Assembly: GCA_016190375.1 (NCBI GenBank)
Contig: JACPQR010000008.1
Location: forward strand, 1 to 32,980
Reading direction: 5' to 3'
DNA: 32,980 nt
Origin: Deltaproteobacteria bacterium
GTDB lineage: Bacteria > Myxococcota_A > Polyangia > JACPQR01
Shown piece by piece: positions 19,875-27,369 of this stretch. Every line of letters begins with the position of its first letter. Position 1 is the stretch's first letter. The position numbers and the translations under genes were made by a program. The notes below the pieces were generated by a model, which saw only the letters and a program-made list of their open reading frames with translations, did no database searches and was not told the origin of the DNA.

Positions 19875-20441
19875 ATGAGGAAACTGTTGACACGACACCC
19901 GGACCAGAGGGGGTTCACGCTCATCGAGCTGATGATCGTCGTCGCGATCCTCGGCATCCTCGCCGCCGTCGCGATCCCGGCGTTCGTGAAGTACATGAGG
20001 CGGGCGAAGACCTCCGAGGCCGAGGAGAAGCTGGCCTACATCTTCAGGGCGAGCACGACCTACTACACGTCGGAGCGTCCGGGAAGAGGCGCGGGGGCCG
20101 TCGTCGCCGTGTACTGCATCCCCGGAAATGCCCCGCTGTTCCCGGCGGCCCCGAGCGGGGACCGGGCGGTCGCCGACTTCCCCATGGCTGACCCGACGTG
20201 GGAGCAGCTCGACTTCGAGGTCAACGACCCCGTGTACTTCGCCTACGCGTACGACGCGGTGGCGGCGGCAGGCTCGTGCGGCAATACCACGGCCGCGGCG
20301 AATGCGTTCACGGCACAGGCGCAGGGTGACCTCGACGATGACGGCGCCAGAAGCATCTTCGAGCGCGCGGCGATCATCGCCGCCACCGGGGCGGGGATCC
20401 AGGGCTCGGAGGGCCTCTACATCTCGAACGAGACGGAGTAG
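19875..20441 (+). CDS. pilA: Type IV major pilin-like protein, copy 2 (tandem paralog)
   Basis: A 188-residue prepilin of the same length as copy 1. The leader is [13 protein letters not shown], cut before [14 protein letters not shown]. The hydrophobic helix and the first about 38 mature residues are almost unchanged. Most differences fall in three surface patches: after YYTSER, around the second Cys ([11 protein letters not shown] against [11 protein letters not shown]), and near residue 105. The Cys pair, DPVYFAYAY and the [12 protein letters not shown] loop are kept. The start is ATG 19875 with AGGAGGG upstream. The DUF2723 gene begins 18 bp after its stop, so read-through from this pilin promoter probably feeds that gene. 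Which copy is the main fibre subunit cannot be decided from sequence. Confidence 0.93.
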   Translation: MRKLLTRHPDQRGFTLIELMIVVAILGILAAVAIPAFVKYMRRAKTSEAEEKLAYIFRASTTYYTSERPGRGAGAVVAVYCIPGNAPLFPAAPSGDRAVADFPMADPTWEQLDFEVNDPVYFAYAYDAVAAAGSCGNTTAAANAFTAQAQGDLDDDGARSIFERAAIIAATGAGIQGSEGLYISNETE

Positions 20442-20458
20442 CGTCACCCAGGTCCCCT

Positions 20459-22666
20459 GTGCGGCTCCAGCTTCTGTCGAAGGTCGCCACGACCGCGTTC
20501 GTGCTCGGGGCGGCGGCCCTCTACCTGCTCTGGTGCGCGCCCGGTATCCTCATCTACGACACCGCAGAGCTCTCGGGGGCCGTGTTTCGCCTCGGAGTGT
20601 CGCATCCACCGGGCCAGCCCACCTACTCGATCATCGGGAAGCTCGCGCAGCTACTGCCGCTCGGTTCGATCTCGTTTCGCACCAACGTCCTGTCGGCCGT
20701 CGGTGCGGCCGCCTCCCTCTGGCTCACCGCACGGATCGCCCGCGAGCTCTGCGGACGATCCGGGCCGTCGCCGCTTCTCGAGCTCGCGCCGCCGCTCGCG
20801 GTCCTGGCTCTCGGCACGTCGGGGCCGTTCGTCAACCAGGCCACCAGGGCCGAGGTCTACTCGCCCGCGCTCGCCTGCGTGCTCGCGGCGCTGGTGTGCG
20901 TCTGCGGGGCCCTCCATCCGCCCGGCGAGCGGCCCGGACGGGTCCCGCTCCTCGCCGCGGCAGGCATCTGGGCGGGGCTGGCGGCGACCCTGCATCCGGC
21001 GGCCGGGCTCGGAGCGGGAATCGTGGGCCTGCTCGCGGTGATCTTGCTCGAGCCCGGCATCCTGAGAGGCGTGCGCTCGTGGCTCTACACGGTCGCTGGC
21101 CTCGTCGCCGGAAACGCGCCTCAGGCGTTCATCGTCCTGCGCTGCCGCGCGGGCGTCGAGCCGTGCTGGGAGCCGCAAACGGACGTGGCCGCCTTCTGGC
21201 GCTACGTCTCGGGGGCGGCGTTTCGCCGCAACGTGCAGTCCGGGGCGGCCGCCGTGGATGCCATCGAGGCCGCGCTGGACTTCGCGATCTCGTCCACGGG
21301 CTTCGCCGCGATGATCGTGGTCGGCCTCGTCATCGTCCTGGGCCTGTTCTCGGGCCGGCGCATCCGGGACCTCGCTTGCCTCTCCCTGGCGATCCTCGTC
21401 CCGTTCGCGTTCCTCGCCGTCTCGCCCTTCAACGAGGTGAACCCCGACACGCAGGGGTACCTCTTGCCCAGCCTCTCGGTCCTGTTCGCCGCGGCACCGG
21501 TGTGCGCGCTGTCCCTGGCCAGCCGAGTCGGGGCCGTGATCGCCACGACCATCGCGCTGTCGACCACGGCGCTGGCCGTCGGGCACGGCGCCGGGTGGAG
21601 CTTCGCACGGGCCGGGTACTACCTTCCCGCGGATCTCGCCGAGCGCGCGTTCTCCGAGCTCGGGCCCAAGGCGCTGGTCGTGACGAAGTCGGACCACCTT
21701 GCTTTCGGCATGCAGTACGGGCAGCTCGCCGAGGGGGCGAGGCCCGACGTCGGAGTCATGATCGAGGGGCTGGCGGGGAGGAGCCAGCACTGGCGCGAGG
21801 TGGCCCGCAGGCGCCCCGAGATCGACGTCGAGCGCGCGAGGCCGATCGGGGGTATGGAGCTTCATGGCGCGCTGGCGTATGCGGCGCTTCAGATGACCCG
21901 CGACTCGCTCGGACGCTGGGTCGAGAGCCCCTGGGTCACCGACGAGCGCAAGTGCATCACCGGCGCGCTGATGCGGGTCGGACCCTGCGACGGCGGTGCC
22001 GCGGAGCTCCCGATCTCGATCGAGCGCGAATTCCAGCGCCGGCGCCGTGAGTACTCGGACGGAACCGATCGAGTCATCCGCCTCTGGCGCTGGAATCGTG
22101 CCTGGGCGCGCGAGGCGAACGGCGAGATCGACGCCGCCGTGGGCGAGATCCGGGCCGCCCTCTGGGAGGACCGCGCCGAGCTCGATGCGCGGCTCGCCGG
22201 CTTTCAGGCACCGGCCGAGCCGCTGCCCGCGATGCTCACACCGCCGATCGCCGATGCCTGGATCGCCGACGTTTCATTGCTCAGAGCCTCCCTTGCGCAG
22301 TTCCTCTACCGAGGCCGGCGCACGGATCTCGCTCTCGAGGTCCTCGATCGCGACTTCCGCGCCGGAAACCCACAGGCGGCGCTCGTTCTGGCGGAGATCC
22401 TGCTTCGCGACGGCCATCTCGCCGAGGCCGCGCGAATCTACCGGACGTTCGCGAGGACGTACCCGGAGCACGCCGGCTATGCGCTCGTCGGGCTCTCCTT
22501 CGTGGAGGCAGCGCGCGGCGATGCCAGGGGAGCCGAGGCATACCTGGCACGCGTGGGCAAGGGCGCCGGCACGAGGCTCCTCGCCTATCGGGACCGGGCT
22601 CGTCGCGCCATCGTGCCGGCGATTCTGCGGAGCCGCGACTCGCGAGAGGATATGATTCGCGAGTGA
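20459..22666 (+). CDS. DUF2723 (TMEM260/GT117-like) membrane glycosyltransferase with helical C-terminus
   Basis: A 735-residue protein from GTG 20459. It has about ten hydrophobic segments over residues 10-390 and a soluble C-terminal half (about 390-735) whose end (about 600-720) has TPR-like helices (LAQFLYRGRRTDLALEVLDR, then LAEAARIYRTF). The first external loop reads IYDTAELSGAVFRLGVSHPP followed by GQPTYSIIGK, which is the signature of DUF2723: an acidic pair followed by G..HPPG.P.Y. The animal relative TMEM260 is a protein O-mannosyltransferase. The gene follows pilin 2 by 18 bp and overlaps pilR at its end (GTGA), tying it to pilin expression. The sugar and target are unknown; pilin modification is a contextual inference. 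Confidence 0.8.
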   Translation: MRLQLLSKVATTAFVLGAAALYLLWCAPGILIYDTAELSGAVFRLGVSHPPGQPTYSIIGKLAQLLPLGSISFRTNVLSAVGAAASLWLTARIARELCGRSGPSPLLELAPPLAVLALGTSGPFVNQATRAEVYSPALACVLAALVCVCGALHPPGERPGRVPLLAAAGIWAGLAATLHPAAGLGAGIVGLLAVILLEPGILRGVRSWLYTVAGLVAGNAPQAFIVLRCRAGVEPCWEPQTDVAAFWRYVSGAAFRRNVQSGAAAVDAIEAALDFAISSTGFAAMIVVGLVIVLGLFSGRRIRDLACLSLAILVPFAFLAVSPFNEVNPDTQGYLLPSLSVLFAAAPVCALSLASRVGAVIATTIALSTTALAVGHGAGWSFARAGYYLPADLAERAFSELGPKALVVTKSDHLAFGMQYGQLAEGARPDVGVMIEGLAGRSQHWREVARRRPEIDVERARPIGGMELHGALAYAALQMTRDSLGRWVESPWVTDERKCITGALMRVGPCDGGAAELPISIEREFQRRRREYSDGTDRVIRLWRWNRAWAREANGEIDAAVGEIRAALWEDRAELDARLAGFQAPAEPLPAMLTPPIADAWIADVSLLRASLAQFLYRGRRTDLALEVLDRDFRAGNPQAALVLAEILLRDGHLAEAARIYRTFARTYPEHAGYALVGLSFVEAARGDARGAEAYLARVGKGAGTRLLAYRDRARRAIVPAILRSRDSREDMIRE

Positions 22667-24102
22667 GCTCCTCGGGCCGGCAGGCACGGATCCTCGTCGT
22701 CGACGACGACGCGGGGATGCGGAGGATGCTCGAGATCCTCCTCCGGCGCGCCGGTCACAGCGTCGACGTCGCGAACGATGGACGAGTCGCGACGGAGCGG
22801 CTGCGCACCGGAGCGGAGGAGTACGACCTGGTCATCACGGACCTCGTCATGCCCGACGCCGGCGGCATGGAGGTGCTGGCCGCGGCCAAGGCGGCGAACC
22901 AGGAGATCCAGGTGATGATGATCACCGCGTACGCGACCACGGAGCAAGCCGTCGAGGCGATGCGGTGCGGCGCGTACGACTACGTCCAGAAGCCCTTCTC
23001 CAACGACGAGATGCGGATCACCGTGGAGAAGGCCCTCGAGAAGCGCGAGCTGCTCCGCGAGAACGTCGACCTCAGGGCTCGCATCGCCGGCCAGTTCCGG
23101 CTGCACGACCTGCTCGGCAAGAGCGAGGCCATCACGCGTGTGTTCGAGGTTTGCCGGAAGGTGGCGCAGACGCGGACCAACGTCCTCATCACGGGAGAGA
23201 GCGGCACAGGCAAGGAGCTCGTTGCCCGCGCGCTGCACCACACGGGGCCGCGGTCCGACAGCCCGTTCATCGTCGTCAACTGCGGCGCGATCCCCGAGAC
23301 TCTCCTCGAGAGCGAGCTGTTCGGGCACGAGAAGGGAGCGTTCACGGGCGCGATCGCCGCTCGCAAGGGGCTGTTCGCCGAGGCGTCCGGCGGCACCTTG
23401 TTCCTCGACGAGATCACCGAGCTCACCCCCGCGATGCAGGTCAAGCTCCTCAGGGCCATCCAGGAGAGACTGGTGCGGGCGATCGGGGCGGCAGGCGAGA
23501 CGCCGGTGGACGTCCGACTCGTCGCCGCCACGAACCGCGACATCGATGCCGAGGTCCAGAGGGGCGCCTTCCGTTCGGACCTCTACTACCGGCTCAACGT
23601 GATACGCGTCCGGGTGCCGCCGCTCCGCGAGCGCACCGGCGACATACCCCTGCTCGCGGAGCACTTCTTGCGGAAGTACCGGCGCGAGCAGAAGAAGAAG
23701 ACCGCCGGCATCAGCCCCGCCGCCCTCGGGCGGCTCGTGAGCTACCATTTTCCCGGGAACGTTCGCGAGCTGGAGAACCTGATCGAGCGGGCCGTCACGC
23801 TGGCATCGGAGGGCTCCGAGATCGGCCTCGAGCTCATCGCGCCTCTCGACGAGTCAGCCCAGATCCCCGTCGAGCCCGTCCTCGGCACGGGAATGAGCCT
23901 GGATGCGATGATCGAGGACCTCGAGCGCCGGGCTCTGGTCGAGGCCCTGACTCGCTCCGGCGGAGTACGGAAGCGGGCGGCGGAGCTCCTGGGCATCTCC
24001 TTCAGGTCGATCCGCTACAGGCTCCGGAAGCACGGTCTGACGGGGGCCGAGGACGACGCCTCCGAGGAGGGGGACGTCGACGCAGGAAGTGAGAGCCAGT
24101 GA
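22663..24102 (+). CDS. pilR: PilR-type sigma-54-dependent response regulator (NtrC family)
   Basis: A 479-residue activator. Its receiver (about 8-125) has the acidic pocket VVDDD and phospho-acceptor D60 in VITDLVMP. The AAA+ domain (about 145-380) has Walker A GESGTGKE, the sigma-54 contact loop GAFTGA, Walker B GGTLFLDE, and an arginine-finger region FRSDLYYRLNVIRVRVPPLR. The C-terminal Fis-type helix-turn-helix reads RKRAAELLGISFRSIRYRLR. The GTG 22663 overlaps the DUF2723 stop. Candidate targets are in the same window: the three TGAM-N7-GTCA sites with -24/-12 promoters before pilin genes. One of these overlaps its own stop codon. No PilS-type kinase gene lies beside it, unlike the usual pilSR pair. 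The NtrC-family call is certain; the PilR name rests on context. Confidence 0.92.
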   Translation: MSSSGRQARILVVDDDAGMRRMLEILLRRAGHSVDVANDGRVATERLRTGAEEYDLVITDLVMPDAGGMEVLAAAKAANQEIQVMMITAYATTEQAVEAMRCGAYDYVQKPFSNDEMRITVEKALEKRELLRENVDLRARIAGQFRLHDLLGKSEAITRVFEVCRKVAQTRTNVLITGESGTGKELVARALHHTGPRSDSPFIVVNCGAIPETLLESELFGHEKGAFTGAIAARKGLFAEASGGTLFLDEITELTPAMQVKLLRAIQERLVRAIGAAGETPVDVRLVAATNRDIDAEVQRGAFRSDLYYRLNVIRVRVPPLRERTGDIPLLAEHFLRKYRREQKKKTAGISPAALGRLVSYHFPGNVRELENLIERAVTLASEGSEIGLELIAPLDESAQIPVEPVLGTGMSLDAMIEDLERRALVEALTRSGGVRKRAAELLGISFRSIRYRLRKHGLTGAEDDASEEGDVDAGSESQ

Positions 24103-24116
24103 AAAAAATTGTCACT
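24098..24116 (+). promoter_or_regulatory. Predicted PilR-type upstream site of the fourth pilin gene
   Basis: AGTGAAAAAAATTGTCACT is an inverted repeat (AGTGA and TCACT around nine mostly A/T bases). Within it TGA-A-N7-GTCA lines up with the two pilin sites at 18933 and 19709. The A-rich centre stands out in this GC-rich DNA. It overlaps the stop codon of pilR and lies 59 bp before the GG of a -24/-12-like promoter. Confidence 0.5.
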
Positions 24117-24157
24117 GGGCCGGCCGGAAATCGCAGTGAAGTCCACGGCCCCGACCA

Positions 24158-24173
24158 TGGTATGCTGGTTGCT
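24158..24173 (+). promoter_or_regulatory. Candidate sigma-54 promoter of the fourth pilin gene
   Basis: TGGTATGCTGGTTGCT has the invariant GG and GC correctly spaced and a perfect TTGCT -12 box, but TAT in place of CAC in the -24 box. Transcription would begin near 24184, only a few bases before the ATG at 24187, so either the mRNA is nearly leaderless or translation begins later. Confidence 0.45.
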
Positions 24174-24186
24174 CATGGGGGTCGCG

Positions 24187-24792
24187 ATGCAAGGACCGGA
24201 AGTCACCAGGCGAACGGGCGTTGGGTCCGGGGCGTCGCGGGGTCCCCTGCGAGCGCAGCGCGCCGGGGTGCAATCCGGGTTCACCCTGACGGAGATGATG
24301 GTCGTGGTCGCCATCCTCGGAGTGCTCTCCGCGGTGGCGGTCATGTCGTTCCAGCGCTACACGCTCAGGGTCCGGGTCGGCGAGGCCTACGCCCTGCTCG
24401 GCCAGATCAAGGCGCGGCAGGAGGTCTACCGGGCCGAGTTCTCCCAGTATGACCCCGCGTTGCAGCACCCCGCCGGCAACCCCGGCAGGTTGCCGCAGGT
24501 CTGGGACCCCGCGGCGGCCGGGAGGACCGACTGGCTCATGATGGGTGTCCGGCCCGACCGCGACGTCTATTTCGTCTATCGCGTGACCGCCGGAGCGCCC
24601 GGCAGCGCCGTCACCTCGCCCGATGGAACGGTCCTTCCGGGATACCCGAACCCGTCAGACGATTTCTGGTTCGTGGCCGAGGCGCGTGGAGATCTCGACG
24701 GCGACGGCGTTCGGTCGATGTTCGAGCTCTGCAGCCTGTGCCGGTCGACGTTCGTCGCGGAGACCGCTCCCTACGAGTACGAAGGGCGCTGA
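24187..24792 (+). CDS. Type IV pilin-like protein 4 (divergent) with repeat-derived leader
   Basis: About 201 residues from ATG 24187. The prepilin site is VQSG before FTLTEMMVVVAILGVLSAVA, with Gly at -1 and Glu at +5. The leader is long (about 31 residues) and Arg/Gly-rich; its second half is encoded by the palindromic element shared with the GGDEF gene. Alternative starts are ATG 24175, and a GTG at 24268 that would give a four-residue leader (VQSG). The globular part differs from pilins 1 and 2 but keeps the order DVYFVYRV, then an acidic loop DLDGDGVRSMFE, then a short tail with two close cysteines (CSLC). It probably has its own PilR/sigma-54 promoter. It may be a minor pilin or a pilus-tip protein; the start is uncertain. 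Confidence 0.8.
   Translation: MQGPEVTRRTGVGSGASRGPLRAQRAGVQSGFTLTEMMVVVAILGVLSAVAVMSFQRYTLRVRVGEAYALLGQIKARQEVYRAEFSQYDPALQHPAGNPGRLPQVWDPAAAGRTDWLMMGVRPDRDVYFVYRVTAGAPGSAVTSPDGTVLPGYPNPSDDFWFVAEARGDLDGDGVRSMFELCSLCRSTFVAETAPYEYEGR
24237..24274 (+). repeat. Single copy of the 38-bp palindromic element, in the pilin 4 leader
   Basis: This stretch matches 4673-4710, the last copy in the GGDEF gene, at 34 of 38 positions without gaps. Here it is read in another frame (RGPLRAQRAGVQ instead of [12 protein letters not shown]), so the similarity is at DNA level. It sits directly before the codons of the prepilin cleavage site. Confidence 0.85.
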
Positions 24793-24856
24793 GGAATACC
24801 CCGGACCCCGCATACTTCTCCTCATCGAGAAGGAGACGAAGTAGTTTAGCCCCACC

Positions 24857-25717
24857 ATGTCCCGGCTCTCGACGCCATCGCGAGTAATGGTGGGGCTCGG
24901 GGTACTCGTGGCCACCGCGCCGCTCCTCCTGCTCTCGAGGCTCGAGTGCGAGACGCAGTACCACACGACGCTCAGGCCGGAGGACATCGCGTACCTGCCG
25001 GCCCCCGAGGCGCTGCCCCTGCTCAGCCTCGGATGGCGGCAGGCCCTGGCGGACCTGATGTGGGTCTCTGCGCTCGTCTACTTCGGAAACCAGATCTCCG
25101 AGCACGGTCAGCTCAGGCACTTGACCGCCCGGACGGACGCCATCCTCGCCCTCGATCCGTCCTTCCGCGACGTCTACAAGTGGATCGCGGTCGTGGTCGT
25201 CTACAACAGCGGCAGGATCACCCGAGGGGACATCGAGACCTCGAACCGCTACCTCGAGCGCGGGATCCGGGCGTTCCCTCGCGATGGAGAGCTCCGATAC
25301 CTTCTGGCCTTCAACTACGCGGTGGAGATGACCCCATTCGTGGTGAACGACGAGGAGAGGTTGGCCTTCATGAGAAAGGCGGCGGATCTCTTCCACGCCG
25401 CGTCGCGCCTGCCGGGGGCGCCATCCGACGCCGCGTTGATGGCCGCGGAGATGAGCGAGCAGGGCGGCGGAAGGCGCCTCGCGATACAGCACCTGCGGAT
25501 GCTCATCCCGCTCGCGTCCGAGGACAGGATCCGGGACCAGCTCGTCCAGCGCCTCGCGGGTCTGGCCTCGCAAGAGGAGGCGGAGGCGCTCGACGCCGAC
25601 CGGATCCAGTTCCGCGACGCGTGGAAACGGGACTACCCCTACCTGCCGGTCGGGATCTTCGGCCTGGTCGGCGAGCGGCTCTCGTCCACCGTGGACGAGC
25701 CCGCGCCTCGGGATTAG
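24857..25717 (+). CDS. Membrane-anchored helical (TPR-like) protein, function unknown
   Basis: A 286-residue protein with one N-terminal hydrophobic segment (about 11-27, VMVGLGVLVATAPLLLL) and a soluble, mostly helical remainder. Segments such as RYLERGIRAFPRDGELRYLL and RKAADLFHAASRLPG look like TPR helices. A conserved-looking part near the start is LGWRQALADLMWVSALVYFG. There is no catalytic motif that I recognise. It starts at ATG 24857, 64 bp after the pilin 4 stop, and its TAG overlaps by one base with the GTG of the TMTC-like gene, so it is probably expressed with both. It may be an assembly or docking protein for the pilin or glycosyltransferases around it; this is inference from position. 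Confidence 0.8.
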   Translation: MSRLSTPSRVMVGLGVLVATAPLLLLSRLECETQYHTTLRPEDIAYLPAPEALPLLSLGWRQALADLMWVSALVYFGNQISEHGQLRHLTARTDAILALDPSFRDVYKWIAVVVVYNSGRITRGDIETSNRYLERGIRAFPRDGELRYLLAFNYAVEMTPFVVNDEERLAFMRKAADLFHAASRLPGAPSDAALMAAEMSEQGGGRRLAIQHLRMLIPLASEDRIRDQLVQRLAGLASQEEAEALDADRIQFRDAWKRDYPYLPVGIFGLVGERLSSTVDEPAPRD

Positions 25718-27369
25718 TGCGCCGCCGCGCGGCGATCGCCGGACTGCTGGCCGTGGTGGCGGTCGGCTCCTATTCGTCGGCGCTCCGGAACGGGTTCGTC
25801 AAGGAGGACCACTTCAACATCGAGCGCGGCCGGGCGATCGGGTCGCTCGCAAACGTGCCCGCGCTGTTCGCGCACGACGCGATGTGGAACTCCTGGGGAG
25901 ATCGCTACGACGGCGCCCCCGTGGACACCTACCGGCCGCTGACGATGACGACGTTCTTCCTCGAGGTGGCGTTCTTCGGCCGTACCCCCGCGCCCTTCCA
26001 CGCGACAAGCATCCTCGTCCACCTCGGGTGCGTGCTGCTCCTGTTCGCGGTCGGGCGCGCGCTCGGCGTCTCGGAGCGCGGCGCGGCCAGTGGCGCGGTT
26101 CTCTTCGCGGTCCACCCGGCGATCTCGGGTGCGGTTCACTGGATCAACGGCCGATCCGATCCGCTGGCCGTCTTCTTCTTCCTCGCGGCGCTCCTGGCAT
26201 GGCTCGGCCGGCCGGCCCGGCCCTGGCGGGGCCTCCTCGTCGCCCTGCTGTTCTTTGCCGCCACGCTCTGCAAGGAGGTTGCCTTCTGCCTCGCGGCGGG
26301 CCTGGCGCCGCTCGTGATCCGAGCCCGCCCGCCACCGCGCCGCCTCGCAGCCGTCCTGCGCTCCTCGCTTCCGTGGCTGGCGGGTGGAGCCCTGGGCCTC
26401 GGGGCGCGGCTCTTCGGGCTCGAGCGGGCGGCGGTCCATCGTGAGCCGGACCAGATCGTGTATGCGCTGACCAGGATGCCCGTGATCTGGCTCGACGGGC
26501 TCGGGTCGCTCCTGCGCGCGCATGGTGACATGCAGTCGAGCCTGTTCGAGACGTACGCGATCGTGCCGAGCTGGAAGGTGGTGCTCGGCCTCGCGGTCGT
26601 GGCGCTCATGGTCGGCCTGGCCATCTGGCTCTGGAGGCGACAGCGGGCTCTGTTCGGCTGGGGGACCGCGACCTACCTGTTCGCGATGGCCCCGATCGCG
26701 CTCTTGACCGTCGACGAGGGATGGTCCGGATGGGGCCGCTACCTCTACTCGGCCGCGTTTCCCCTCGCGATCGGCGCGGGAGCGATCGTCTTCGACGACC
26801 TGCTCGAGCGCGTGACCTCGGGGCCCCTCCGGCGAGCGCTGATGGTCGGGGCCGCCGCATGCGCGGCGCTCCTCGGCGCGCTGACCTGGCTCGAGGGTCG
26901 AGCCTGGTTCGACGATCGCACGGTGGCGATGAGCGAGATCGCCGACCACCCGGACGTGTCGGTGGGCTACGCGGCCCTGGCGGCCGTGGAGGACCGGGAC
27001 GGCCGGCACGAGAAGGCGCTCCAGCTCGTCGACCACGCGATCCGTCTTGCGCCGAAGGAGAACTTCAATCACTGGTCCGCGAGGGCGCGGGCGCTCATCC
27101 TGCTGGGACGGCGCTCGGAGGCTTTCGCCGCTGCCCACCACGCTCTCGAGCTCGAGCCGGCCGATCAGAACGCTCGGTACATACACGCGCTGGGGCTCCT
27201 GGAGGCAGGCCACCCTTCCGAGAGCGCGGCCCTGCTCCTCGAGCTGGCTCGGGAGGACCCGGGCTTCGGAGCGCCGAGGGCGAGCTTGCGCGAAGGCGCG
27301 CGGCGGCTGGGGCCAGAGTCGGCGTTTGCGGCAGCGCTTCACGAGCTGCAGCAGGGGGTCACGCAATGA
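25717..27369 (+). CDS. TMTC-like polytopic membrane protein with C-terminal TPRs
   Basis: About 550 residues: roughly nine membrane segments up to about residue 395, then three or four TPR-like units (about 405-540; e.g. KALQLVDHAIRLAPKENFNH). The N-terminal loop FVKEDHFNIERG has the acidic pair expected at the GT-C active site. It is followed by YRPLTMTTFFLEVAFFG and the segment PFHATSILVHLGCVLLLFAV, a pattern typical of bacterial relatives of TMTC1-4 (DUF1736 plus TPR proteins). HPAISGAVHWINGRSDPLAV is also characteristic. Animal TMTCs are O-mannosyltransferases. It starts at GTG 25717 (TAGTG overlap) and ends in ATGA with the YfhO-like gene. The substrate is unknown. Confidence 0.78.
   Translation: MRRRAAIAGLLAVVAVGSYSSALRNGFVKEDHFNIERGRAIGSLANVPALFAHDAMWNSWGDRYDGAPVDTYRPLTMTTFFLEVAFFGRTPAPFHATSILVHLGCVLLLFAVGRALGVSERGAASGAVLFAVHPAISGAVHWINGRSDPLAVFFFLAALLAWLGRPARPWRGLLVALLFFAATLCKEVAFCLAAGLAPLVIRARPPPRRLAAVLRSSLPWLAGGALGLGARLFGLERAAVHREPDQIVYALTRMPVIWLDGLGSLLRAHGDMQSSLFETYAIVPSWKVVLGLAVVALMVGLAIWLWRRQRALFGWGTATYLFAMAPIALLTVDEGWSGWGRYLYSAAFPLAIGAGAIVFDDLLERVTSGPLRRALMVGAAACAALLGALTWLEGRAWFDDRTVAMSEIADHPDVSVGYAALAAVEDRDGRHEKALQLVDHAIRLAPKENFNHWSARARALILLGRRSEAFAAAHHALELEPADQNARYIHALGLLEAGHPSESAALLLELAREDPGFGAPRASLREGARRLGPESAFAAALHELQQGVTQ

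Noticed and set aside
24793..24856. Possible terminator hairpin after pilin 4 (CTTCTCC...GGAGACGAAG)
   Set aside because: Pairing is broken by an unpaired base and there is no U-run; too weak to list as a feature.
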